Below, piece after piece: positions 15,050-23,116 of a DNA stretch of 34,100 nucleotides. Source of the stretch: Burkholderiaceae bacterium (GTDB lineage: Bacteria > Pseudomonadota > Gammaproteobacteria > Burkholderiales > Burkholderiaceae); NCBI GenBank assembly GCA_947462685.1, contig CANHPL010000027.1, positions 1 through 34,100 on the forward strand. The letters run 5' to 3'. How positions within the stretch are numbered: position 1 is the first letter of the stretch; each line of letters starts with the position of its first letter. The translations under genes were made by a program, and so were the position numbers. Below the pieces are notes generated by a model. The model made no database searches. It worked only from the letters and a program-made list of their open reading frames with translations, and was not told the DNA's origin.

Positions 15050-16612
15050 TTAAAACTTAAGGGTAAGTTGTGCACTTGTATCTTTAGCTTTAATGGTAGA
15101 GCTTTTACGCTCAGTTCTTTTTGTTCGGGAAGCATGTTTATCAATGACCGATTTTTTGCCGGCCCGAGTTTCTGATAAGTTTCGTAAAGCATGTAAGCGA
15201 TTTTTTGATATCTTTGTAGCAATAACAATATCTACGAGGGGTTTTGGAATATCTTTACCCACATAAACTCCAATATCACGTTGTAATTCTTGAGTCATAT
15301 TCCAAGGCTCAAAAATCCATGTATCAGGTATTTGACGCATGTGAGGAAGCCATTTTCTAACGAAAAATCCCTTTTGATCATGGTCTTGCGCTTGCTTGAT
15401 TGGGTTGTAAACTCGAGTCACGTTGATCCCGGTCGTGCCAGATTGCATTTGTAGCTGACTCCAGTGGATTCCTGGTTCATAATCCAAAAATTGAGTCGCT
15501 AACCAATCACCTACTGGCTTCCAATGCAGCCACAGTGGATAGGCTGCAACCGAAACTAGCATCGCACGCATTCTAAAATTAAGCCACCCCGTTTCGCGCA
15601 GCATAATTACGCAGGCGTCCACCATAGGCCAACCCGTCCTACCATCCTTTAATGCATTAAAGTAATCGTCATTAAATTCATTTTCGCGTAACCCATCATA
15701 ACCACGATGCATATTTTGCCATTCGATTTCAGGCTCACTCTCAAGCTTTTGAATAAAATGACAATGCCAATACAAGCGACTCATAAAAGCAGTCAAACCA
15801 GATTTTTTTCTACTTGCATGGGGCGGCGTTAAAAGTAGCTCATCATTCGTTGCTTGTACTACTTCCCGCATGCTGATACAACCATAGCTTAGATACACCG
15901 ATAAGCGTGAGCATGCATCTGGTGCTGATAAAGGCGATGAGATTCCGCCTCGGTACCACATACTTCGCTGCTTTAAAAAACTGTTTAGTGTTTTGAGTCC
16001 AGCAGACCTTCCGCCACGCTGTCTTAAGGGTGGATTATGCTTTAGGTGCTGGGGTGCCTGCATATTAGACGGAGTCCAGTATTCCGCAGCAGAATTAATT
16101 GCTTGGATACTAGAAAGCGGGTCTTTCCAAAATTGAATTTTTGGAACTTCATGTAACGGAGCTTCCATATGCTTTTGCCAACTAGCTTGCCATGTATTAC
16201 GGTTCTTTAATGCTCGAACAACACCAAATTGGATATATTCACTCCAATGAACGCCTTGAGACTGACACCATTTGCCAACCTCTCGATCTCTGGTAAAGGT
16301 AAATCCATTGCCAGTTTCTTGATGGGAATGTAAACCTTGAAAAGGGCTTGTACGCCAAATTGTAGTAAGTACTTCACTAAGTTCACCTACATGGATCTCT
16401 ATAGCACCGCCGTGTAAACGTAGTTGGGTATCCAGATCTTGAAGGCACTCTCGAATGAACTCAAAATGTTGCAGGGAAACATCTGGCTGTAGCCAAAGTG
16501 TTGGCTCAACCACGTAAATGCATCGAATGGGACCTAGTTTCGCAGCTTCGACGAGAGCAACATGGTCCTCACAGCGAAAATCACGCTTAAACCAAACCAG
16601 TTGATAGCCCAT
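15050..16612 (-). CDS. Cryptochrome/photolyase family flavoprotein
   Basis: The 520-residue protein has the N-terminal alpha/beta antenna domain (LVWFKRDFRCEDHVAL, HGGAIEIHVGEL). The C-terminal helical FAD domain shows MSRLYWHCHFIQKLE, GRTGWPMVDACVIMLRETGWLNFRMRAMLVS, FLDYEPGIHWSQLQMQSGTTG and TRVYNPIKQAQDHD. These match the family that repairs UV photodimers with blue light or acts as a photoreceptor. The segment WSQLQMQSG replaces the NNGGWQW-type stretch of class I CPD photolyases, so the subclass is uncertain. About 45 lysine/arginine-rich residues extend the C-terminus (RTKRTERKSSTIKAK). A second, FeS-type family member lies at 28696. No operon partner. Confidence 0.85.
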   Translation of the reverse strand: MGYQLVWFKRDFRCEDHVALVEAAKLGPIRCIYVVEPTLWLQPDVSLQHFEFIRECLQDLDTQLRLHGGAIEIHVGELSEVLTTIWRTSPFQGLHSHQETGNGFTFTRDREVGKWCQSQGVHWSEYIQFGVVRALKNRNTWQASWQKHMEAPLHEVPKIQFWKDPLSSIQAINSAAEYWTPSNMQAPQHLKHNPPLRQRGGRSAGLKTLNSFLKQRSMWYRGGISSPLSAPDACSRLSVYLSYGCISMREVVQATNDELLLTPPHASRKKSGLTAFMSRLYWHCHFIQKLESEPEIEWQNMHRGYDGLRENEFNDDYFNALKDGRTGWPMVDACVIMLRETGWLNFRMRAMLVSVAAYPLWLHWKPVGDWLATQFLDYEPGIHWSQLQMQSGTTGINVTRVYNPIKQAQDHDQKGFFVRKWLPHMRQIPDTWIFEPWNMTQELQRDIGVYVGKDIPKPLVDIVIATKISKNRLHALRNLSETRAGKKSVIDKHASRTKRTERKSSTIKAKDTSAQLTLKF

Positions 16613-16838
16613 AATTTAAATTTACAGAAATAGAATTATGTTCATATTAGATGATTACCCAGACCTTGTCTTTTGTACCCAAAAAAGAAAAAACCACCAA
16701 AGGATATGGCCCCAAAGATTTTATTCATGTCTTATTTATGCTTGGGACAAGTCTAAGGAATTACTACTTTAAAAAGATCACTATTTCTAACATTGTTAGT
16801 ATCAAGTTTAAAGTTATCGATGACTAGATTTTTAGTAA

Positions 16839-18341
16839 TTAACGCTTAGGCGTTAGGATTGCTTGGGCAAGCAGGGCCAAAATAGCGGCCGGTACCGCCC
16901 CGGCAAGCATTAAAGCGTGATCGTTAACGGCAAGTCCAGCGATTATTCGATCGCCAAATCCACCGGCGCCGACCAATGCGGCAAGGGTGCAGGTGCCAAC
17001 ACCAATCACAGTTGCCGATGCTAAACCGGTCATGATCATTGGACGTGCAAACGGCAGCTCAATGAATAACAATAATTGCCATTGTTTACAGCCAAGAGCC
17101 AAAGCAGCTTCCTTTAGATTGGATGGAACCTTCATTAAACTAATATAGGTAGCATTCACAATCGGTAATAGACCATAAAGAAATAAGGCTAAAACTGCTG
17201 GTACAGCACCGATCTGATCTAATAAAGCGATTAGAATTGTTAGTAATGCAAGCGAGGGTATGGTTTGCAAAATACCAATAGCTCCTAAAATCCAAGTTGT
17301 AGAGCGGGGTTGACGATATGCAAGAATGCCAAGAGGAGTTCCGACTCCAAGAGCCATGGCTGAGGAGATGACTACGAGCAGAATGTGATCTCGAAGCTCA
17401 GTAAAAAAATCTGGCCCAAAAAGCAACTTAAAAAACCTAGAGAGCTGTGTAATGTCATTTCTTTGATCGGCGGATTTATCTAAAAATGTACGCGCCACTT
17501 TTTCAAAACTAACTCCAGACTCAGCCAGCCCATTGAGCTTTGCCATTGTCGCTTCATTTAATTTTCCCGTTAAAGCTTCTAAGGGTTTCTCGTCAAAATC
17601 GGAGCGCATTAAAAGTATGGCGTCGTAGCGTGGAAATACCTGCCTATCATCCTCTAGTAAGATCAAGTCATTTTTTGCTATTGCTGCATCTGTGGAATAG
17701 GCATCCACAATATCGGTATCACCTCGGACAAGAGCATCGTAGGCTAAGCCATGTTCAAGGACTTTCCCCGGTTTTATTTTTAGATTGTAAGACTGGACAA
17801 GAATTGGCCAGCCATCGGCTCTAGTCTTAAATTCGGGCGATAATGCGATCCGAAGTGCCGATTGCTGTTTAGCCGGCAGATTTGCAACATCGCTGATTCG
17901 TTTAAGGCCCAGAGTTCTTGCCTGTTCCGCCCTCATAGCTAGTGCATAGGTATTGTTAAAGCCCAGAGGTATCGCAACTTTTAATCCCTTAGGTTTAAGC
18001 CACGTATTCAGTTCACTTATTGAGACTTGAGTTTCTGGACGTTTTAGTATTTCTCGCAGAATAGTTCCAGTGTATTCTGGGTAAACATCAATTTGACCCG
18101 TTGTAAGTGCTTGAACAACAATCGCAGTGTTACCAAGACCTTGTCTGTGCGCAGCTTGCACACCGGCATCACGCAATGTTAGATTGAGTATTTCTCCAAG
18201 GACATAGCTTTCTGTAAACCGCTTTGAACCAACTACAGTATTTTTTTCCATAGGCTGTGCAAATATGGAGAAGCTTATGGCTAGTCCAATGCATAAATTA
18301 AACCTATTCCATACTGAATAGAAGTATTTTCTGAAATACAA
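16839..18341 (-). CDS. Fused osmoprotectant-type substrate-binding protein and ABC permease
   Basis: Of 500 residues, the first 30 are a signal peptide or anchor ending near IFAQP. Residues 31-285 form an OpuAC/ProX-type binding domain (VVGSKRFTESYVLGEIL, AVVQALTTGQIDVYPEYTGT, DTDIVDAYSTDAAIA). Residues 310-498 form a BPD-type permease with the EAA loop (LKEAALALGCKQWQLLLFIELPFARPMI). The family imports quaternary amines such as glycine betaine or choline. The binding domain is N-terminal and the permease C-terminal, whereas OpuF/BilE-type fusions have the reverse order. No ATPase gene is nearby, so it must be elsewhere. A stop codon lies just upstream in frame, and the first usable start is TTG at 18339-18341, with no clear ribosome site. 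Confidence 0.8.
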   Translation of the reverse strand: MYFRKYFYSVWNRFNLCIGLAISFSIFAQPMEKNTVVGSKRFTESYVLGEILNLTLRDAGVQAAHRQGLGNTAIVVQALTTGQIDVYPEYTGTILREILKRPETQVSISELNTWLKPKGLKVAIPLGFNNTYALAMRAEQARTLGLKRISDVANLPAKQQSALRIALSPEFKTRADGWPILVQSYNLKIKPGKVLEHGLAYDALVRGDTDIVDAYSTDAAIAKNDLILLEDDRQVFPRYDAILLMRSDFDEKPLEALTGKLNEATMAKLNGLAESGVSFEKVARTFLDKSADQRNDITQLSRFFKLLFGPDFFTELRDHILLVVISSAMALGVGTPLGILAYRQPRSTTWILGAIGILQTIPSLALLTILIALLDQIGAVPAVLALFLYGLLPIVNATYISLMKVPSNLKEAALALGCKQWQLLLFIELPFARPMIMTGLASATVIGVGTCTLAALVGAGGFGDRIIAGLAVNDHALMLAGAVPAAILALLAQAILTPKR

Positions 18342-18459
18342 GAGGGATTAACTTTGTTAAAAATGTAATATTCCATCATAAAAGCCTTTAACTAATTTTG
18401 CTTAGCTAGCAGGGCTATTGTTTCATGTGACTTAAATGATTGAAGAGTTTTACGAAGGA

Positions 18460-18562
18460 TTTAGCCTATGCAGTAATACATACAGTGAAGACAGAATCTA
18501 AGGAGTGGGGAACCTCATACAAATCGGAATCCTTTGGTTCGGGGCTTTTGACCTTGGCGGCT
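18460..18562 (+). repeat. Group I intron 3' part and tRNA-Ile(CAU) 3' half (copy D)
   Basis: AGTGAAGACAGAATCTAAGGAGTGGGG, AACCTCATACAAATCGG and then AATCCTTTGGTTCGGGGC follow copies A and C base by base with scattered changes. The junction CGG/AATCC is kept at about 18526. The tRNA part has TTTTGACC where TTCAAGTCC is expected, so the T-arm is destroyed; it ends with GGCGGCTCATCA. The 5' two-thirds of the intron are missing or unrecognisable. Confidence 0.7.
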
Positions 18563-18703
18563 CATCAATAAAATTAATGATTAAGCATGAAAACAAATGA
18601 TTGTTGTAATAGCTAGGATTTTAAAACAATGCTCATTCGGTTGTGTTTTGAAAAAATTCGTGTGCGCATTTCAAATAAGGTGCGCCATATTACTTATAAC
18701 ATT

Positions 18704-18757
18704 ACAAACCGACACTAACCGCTTGTAGAGTTCAATGCTATGGAGTTTTATTAAGGC
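18704..18757 (+). repeat. Second copy of the upstream box of the intron repeat
   Basis: ACAAACCGACACTAACCGCTTGTAG..CTATGGAGTTTTATTAAGG aligns with 3696-3750, upstream of intron copy C. Here it follows, rather than precedes, an intron 3' end (copy D), and runs into the leader of the MFS gene. It may now serve as part of that leader. Confidence 0.55.
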
Positions 18758-18804
18758 ATACGTCCTAAGGCTAAAATATAGCCTAAATTGGTAAGGAAAA
18801 TAAA

Positions 18805-20019
18805 TTGAATAATCATCCGTGGCTTAAATCCAGCTTGCCAATTCTATTGGGAGTTTCTTTGATGCTTTCCTTGAGTACTGGGATGCGACAAAGTTTGGGT
18901 GTATTTATGCCGGAAATTACTCAAAATATTGGCGTTTCAGTTTCTCAATTTACACTCGCAATTGCTATCCAAAACTTAACATGGGGCTTAATGCAACCAT
19001 TTACTGGGGTGTGGGTAATACGGGTTGGTTTTAAAACAGTGATGATGGTCGGTTCCTGTTTATATCTTTTAGGAATTATTATCTTAGCAATGGCTAACGG
19101 AGTAGTCGGAGTCACTATTGGCGCAGGTTTTCTAATTGGCTGTGCACTAGCATGTAATGGCTCTGGTATCGGTATGGCAGTTGCCACCAGGGCGGTACCT
19201 ATTGAAAAACGAAGTCTAATTCTTGGCTTGGTTTCCGCTGCAGGGTCATTAGGCGCCTTAGTGGCCGCGCCAATTGGCCAAGCATTGATACAGGCATATG
19301 ATTGGCGTATTGGGATGGTTGGATTTGTAGTAATGGCTATGCTAGCTATCCCTGGCGCTTGGTATGCAGGTGGCATTGATCAGAAGCCGATTCTTGATGC
19401 GTCTGTAAATGATGCCATCAAGCCGATGAAGGTAGTAATTAAAGCACTAAAATATCCCCCGTTTACCGTCATGGCAATTGCTTATTTCGTGTGTGGCATG
19501 CAGTTAATCTTCTTGACTACTCACCTACCGTCCTATCTTGCATTATGTGGTTTAGATCCCATGTTGAGTGCCCAGTCTTTAGCAGTGATTGGTGGCTTCA
19601 ATGCATTAGGAAGTTTGTTTTTTGGTTGGATGGGTGGACGATATAACAAATTATTTTTATTGGGATTGATTTATATATTACGTTCTATTGGAATAGCATA
19701 TTATTTTTACGTCATTCCAAATTCGACTAATACGCTTATTTTTGCTGCATATATAGGATTCCTGTGGCTTGGTGTTATTCCACTTGTGTCAGGCTCCATC
19801 GCGGAAATGTTTGGCGTCAAATGGCAAGCGATGCTTGTTGGAATTGCATTTATTGCCCATCAATTTGGCAGCTTTGTAGGTGCTTTTGGTGGTGGGCTAA
19901 TCTTCGATGCTTTTGGTTCTTATGATTTAGCTCTACAAATTGGCGTATCGATTGGTTTATTTGCGGGAATTGTGCAGGCTTCTTTTGCATTATTTAAAAT
20001 TAGACCAAATTCTTCATGA
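18805..20019 (+). CDS. Major facilitator superfamily transporter
   Basis: This 404-residue membrane protein has about twelve hydrophobic segments in two halves with a central cytoplasmic loop (about residues 192-210). The first half shows QNLTWGLMQPFTGVWVIRVGFKTVMMVG, close to the MFS loop 2-3 motif, and SAAGSLGALVAAPIGQALI in helix 5. The pattern is like the oxalate/formate or monocarboxylate-type carriers, but the substrate cannot be read from sequence. The start is TTG at 18805 with AAGGA seven bases before it. The gene is single and convergent with the RidA-repeat gene, sharing the hairpin at 20155 as a two-way terminator. Confidence 0.85.
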   Translation: MNNHPWLKSSLPILLGVSLMLSLSTGMRQSLGVFMPEITQNIGVSVSQFTLAIAIQNLTWGLMQPFTGVWVIRVGFKTVMMVGSCLYLLGIIILAMANGVVGVTIGAGFLIGCALACNGSGIGMAVATRAVPIEKRSLILGLVSAAGSLGALVAAPIGQALIQAYDWRIGMVGFVVMAMLAIPGAWYAGGIDQKPILDASVNDAIKPMKVVIKALKYPPFTVMAIAYFVCGMQLIFLTTHLPSYLALCGLDPMLSAQSLAVIGGFNALGSLFFGWMGGRYNKLFLLGLIYILRSIGIAYYFYVIPNSTNTLIFAAYIGFLWLGVIPLVSGSIAEMFGVKWQAMLVGIAFIAHQFGSFVGAFGGGLIFDAFGSYDLALQIGVSIGLFAGIVQASFALFKIRPNSS

Positions 20020-20154
20020 TGATTAGACTGATTTGGCTTAAGATTTAATGCCATTTTCAAGGAGAGATGTCAGCGCCTCTAACTTTAACTACCTTCTAGT
20101 TAATTTTTTCGATTATTAATTAAAGAAGTGCCCACTTATTTAATAAAAGAACTT

Positions 20155-20190
20155 TTTGGAGCAATGCGGTGTTTTGGTCATTGCTCCAAA
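20155..20190. terminator. Perfect 12-bp hairpin between convergent genes; member of a dispersed hairpin family
   Basis: TTTGGAGCAATG (20155-20166) and CATTGCTCCAAA (20179-20190) are exact inverted repeats with a 12-base loop. On the minus strand the stem is followed by AAAGTTCTTTTATTA, on the plus strand by GCGTCTTAAGTTTTT, so it can end both transcripts. Related copies are at 806-858 and about 13978-14015. Confidence 0.8.
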
Positions 20191-20195
20191 GCGTC

Positions 20196-21443
20196 TTAAG
20201 TTTTTGCAGCTGTTAGATCGACCTGAACTTTGCAGCCAGGAACCAAGAACTTCCCAACCCCCAGGGTTGTTCTAGGAGGCGGAGAAGGAAAATACTCCTT
20301 CCAAATTTGATCAAAGTAATAAAAGTCATTAAGATCTGCCAAAAAAACTTGGGCTTTCACTGTATCTGCAAGATCAAAGCCCCCTTGTTGATACAATTTT
20401 TGCAAATTCGTCAATACAAAGTGTGTTTGTTTTTGAATTTCTGAGCCGTAATAGGGGAAGGCCTGGTTCTGATGTGCTACTTGAATTAAAGGTGTTTGAT
20501 GATCAGATGCAATTTGCCCGCTGGCGTAAAGGGTGTCATTAACAATGACGCCATCACAAAAAGATTGCTGGCCTTGATTAGTTTGAAGGGTAATTTCTTT
20601 TTTGGGAGTATTCGGTAAAACACCCCACAAATCTATTTCGATACGACATCCTGGCACTAATAATTTTTGAACTTCAACTACAGTCCTTGGTAAAAGATGT
20701 TGAAAGTATTCTTTCCATACTTGGTCAAAATAATAGAAATCATTCAAATCAGTCAAAAAGATTTGGGCTTTAACAACATCTTTAAAGTCACAGCCAGCCG
20801 CGTCAAAGACACTTTGAATATTATTGAGAATATATCTAGTTTGTTTTTGGATATTAGATCCGTAGTAGGGAAAAGCAGGGTCTTGCATAGCCTCAGGGGC
20901 AACACCAGTTTGATAGTCAGAGGCGATTTGTCCTGCCGCATACAGAACATTTTCTATTAGGATACCTTGTGAGTAATGAGCCATGGGGGTAGGCGTTTTT
21001 TTCCCAATAATGACTTGACGAGGTACTTTACCTTTTACGCCCCATAGATCAATTTCTACTTTACAGCCTGGTACTAGTAAGCCGCCTACTTCGACTGTGG
21101 TTCTCGGAGGTGGTGATGGAAAAAATTCTTTCCAAATTTGATCAAAGTAATAAAAATCATTTAAATCAGTTAAAAAAACTTGGGCCTTAACAACATCGCT
21201 AAAGTCACTACCTGCATTTTCAAAAACGGACTTGATATTTTGCAGGACATATCTAGCTTGCTTTTGAATGTCAGATCCATAAAAGGGGAAAGCTGAGGAT
21301 TGTTTGGCTTCAGGTGGAACACCTGTTTGATAATCAGATGCTATTTGTCCGGCAGCATAAATGGTGTTGCGATGAAGGACGCCTTGGCAATAATGAGCCA
21401 TTGGAGCAGGCGTTTTTGCGCCTTTAAGTATTTGGTTGTTCAT
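20196..21443 (-). CDS. Protein of three tandem RidA (YjgF/YER057c/UK114) domains
   Basis: The 415 residues are three diverged copies of one RidA-like domain, at about 1-138, 142-275 and 276-415. Each has GQIASD(Y/H)QT, a PFYGS/PYYGS-IQKQ stretch, KAQ(V/I)FL(T/A)DLNDFYYFDQ(I/V)WKE(Y/F)F, PRT and LVPGC. RidA proteins of about 130 residues form trimers and hydrolyse reactive enamine/imine intermediates using the arginine of the PRT motif. That arginine is present in all three copies. The glutamate near the C-terminus (VEIDLWG, IEIDLWG) is Gln in copy 3 (VQVDLTA). One chain could therefore build a complete RidA-like trimer. It is divergent from an alpha/beta hydrolase gene. AGGA precedes the ATG. 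Confidence 0.85.
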   Translation of the reverse strand: MNNQILKGAKTPAPMAHYCQGVLHRNTIYAAGQIASDYQTGVPPEAKQSSAFPFYGSDIQKQARYVLQNIKSVFENAGSDFSDVVKAQVFLTDLNDFYYFDQIWKEFFPSPPPRTTVEVGGLLVPGCKVEIDLWGVKGKVPRQVIIGKKTPTPMAHYSQGILIENVLYAAGQIASDYQTGVAPEAMQDPAFPYYGSNIQKQTRYILNNIQSVFDAAGCDFKDVVKAQIFLTDLNDFYYFDQVWKEYFQHLLPRTVVEVQKLLVPGCRIEIDLWGVLPNTPKKEITLQTNQGQQSFCDGVIVNDTLYASGQIASDHQTPLIQVAHQNQAFPYYGSEIQKQTHFVLTNLQKLYQQGGFDLADTVKAQVFLADLNDFYYFDQIWKEYFPSPPPRTTLGVGKFLVPGCKVQVDLTAAKT

Positions 21444-21878
21444 AAAGATTTCCTGATTTGATGTATGGAATAAGTTTGATTAATATGTCATTAGCTTCAA
21501 TGGCGGATGTTTCATAATTATTAGTCTCAGAGAGTTTTTATTCTATTGCGCTACTATTGCCTGGTAATTTATAGTTAAAATTTAAATTGCTTCTTTAGGG
21601 TAAATAAAGCCCTAATAAATAATATACTAATAAACAAAGCTCATATCAACTAATTTGCGAAAGTTAAGATATCTGTAAGGGATACATGGTTTACACTTTG
21701 TCTTAAGACATTCTTTGCACGAGTTCGATTACGCCCCGGTTATTGTGGGATTAAAAGGACTCTAGATCGCCCTAAGGTTAGCCGTAATTTGTCGTTGATT
21801 TAATTAAGAGAACTTACGCAAAGTTTGGTAAATTAGTAGGGATATACATTTATAACCATAATAAAAAGGTACAAATTA
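21444..21878. other. 435-bp divergent intergenic region with a 12-bp palindrome
   Basis: This region separates the RidA-repeat gene and the hydrolase gene and should hold both promoters; I could not fix either. TGTCTTAAGACA (21699-21710) is a perfect palindrome and a possible operator. CGAGTTCGATTACGCCCCGG at about 21719 looks like a tRNA T-arm and acceptor but has no cloverleaf around it. Confidence 0.4.
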
Positions 21879-23054
21879 ATGAATAATGGCACTCCAGGTC
21901 GATATGAACCCTTTGGCTGGCATCACTGGCCGGATCATTTTTTTATGTCATATCAATTTAGGAGGACATTAGGGGAAACGCAGGAAGGTGGCGGTGCTGT
22001 TAGTGAATGCTTTCAAGCAGCTGATCGCATGATTCCTGGAGATTTAGATAGCTGGCATAAGGAGTGGATGGTTGTTGCAGATCGTAATGATGCCAGAGGT
22101 GACCTTGCAGAAAAAAATGGGCATATTCAGACAGCGATGAATTGTTGGTTAAGAGCCACGGAGTATTACAGGTCTGCAGAATTTTGGTTAGATGCAAATG
22201 ATCCAAGAAGATTACCTACTTTTACGAAGTGTGAAAACGCGTCTCATAAATGGCTGAAGTATTTGCCAGGTGAAGTGGTTGAGATTCCGTATGAGGATGG
22301 AAAAACGTTACCAGCTTATTTTATCAAGTCACCTGTGGGCGGAGAACATCAACCGGTATTGATTTCATTTGGTGGTTTGGATTCTTTTAAAGATGAGTTA
22401 TGGTTTATGACAGGCCGCGGTGCCGTGCAGCGTGGCATTTCTGTTTTATTAGTAGACGGACCTGGGCAAGGAGGAGCGTTGCGACGTCAGGGTATCGTCT
22501 CCCGATATGATTACGAAGTTCCCGTAGGTCGTTGTATTGATTGGTTAGAGCAACGATCGGATATTGATCCAAAAAGAATTGCTGTCAGTGGATCGAGTAT
22601 GGGAGGATATTATGCAGCTAGAGCCGGATCAATGGAGCACCGTTTAGCAGCATGTATCTCTCATGGCGCAATTTGGGATATTGAAAAACGTTTTGCAGAT
22701 CGTGGAGAAAATCATGCCCTCGCAGGACATATGAAATGGGTTATTGGCGCTGATAGCATGGTCGAGGCAGTCAAGAAAGCTAGCAAGTTTAAGCTTGAAG
22801 GTGTTTTAGATCATATGCAGTGCCCTTATTTAGTATTACATGGTGGTCATGATGTGTTAGGTGTTGAGACTGTACAGTTAGTGCATGATTATGCAAAGTC
22901 AAAAGGTATTGATGTGACATTACGCCTGACTTCTGCAGAAGAAACTGGAGCGGAGCACTGTCAGCATGATAACCCTACCTTAGGTCAGGAAATCATGATT
23001 GATTGGTTAGCAGATATTTTCGGAATCGATCAGAAGAAATTTTTTCATCTGTAA
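21879..23054 (+). CDS. Alpha/beta hydrolase, FrsA / 2,6-dihydroxypseudooxynicotine-hydrolase-like
   Basis: The 391-residue protein has an N-terminal helical cap region (about 1-125: WHKEWMVVADRNDARGDLAEKNG, CWLRATEYYRSAEFWL). The hydrolase core follows: VLISFGGLDSFKDE (oxyanion region), LLVDGPGQGGALR, nucleophile SGSSMGGYYAAR (serine at about 240), the acid in LHGGHDVLG and a C-terminal histidine in AEHCQHDNP. This matches the esterase/C-C hydrolase group that includes FrsA and the nicotine-pathway dihydroxypseudooxynicotine hydrolase. Its natural substrate is unknown. AAAAAGGT precedes the ATG. It shares a promoter region with the triple-RidA gene, so a common catabolic or detoxifying role is possible. 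Confidence 0.8.
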   Translation: MNNGTPGRYEPFGWHHWPDHFFMSYQFRRTLGETQEGGGAVSECFQAADRMIPGDLDSWHKEWMVVADRNDARGDLAEKNGHIQTAMNCWLRATEYYRSAEFWLDANDPRRLPTFTKCENASHKWLKYLPGEVVEIPYEDGKTLPAYFIKSPVGGEHQPVLISFGGLDSFKDELWFMTGRGAVQRGISVLLVDGPGQGGALRRQGIVSRYDYEVPVGRCIDWLEQRSDIDPKRIAVSGSSMGGYYAARAGSMEHRLAACISHGAIWDIEKRFADRGENHALAGHMKWVIGADSMVEAVKKASKFKLEGVLDHMQCPYLVLHGGHDVLGVETVQLVHDYAKSKGIDVTLRLTSAEETGAEHCQHDNPTLGQEIMIDWLADIFGIDQKKFFHL

Positions 23055-23116
23055 TGCGAGCCCGCCTCAAAGCTTAGTCGCTTGCTAACTGATTGATGTC
23101 ATTTTGAGAAATTTAA

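Larger units (their letters stand above)
18342..18804. other. 463-bp gap: intron copy D and a separate upstream-box copy
   Basis: No gene is seen. It contains the 3' part of the intron repeat with tRNA fragment (18460-18562) and, further on, a copy of the upstream box (18704-18757), which here is not followed by an intron. The MFS gene begins after AAGGA at 18793. Confidence 0.6.

Noticed and set aside
21715..21790. tRNA-like stretch with GAGTTCGATTAC
   Set aside because: The T-arm-like word is not embedded in a cloverleaf and does not match the intron repeat beyond a few bases.
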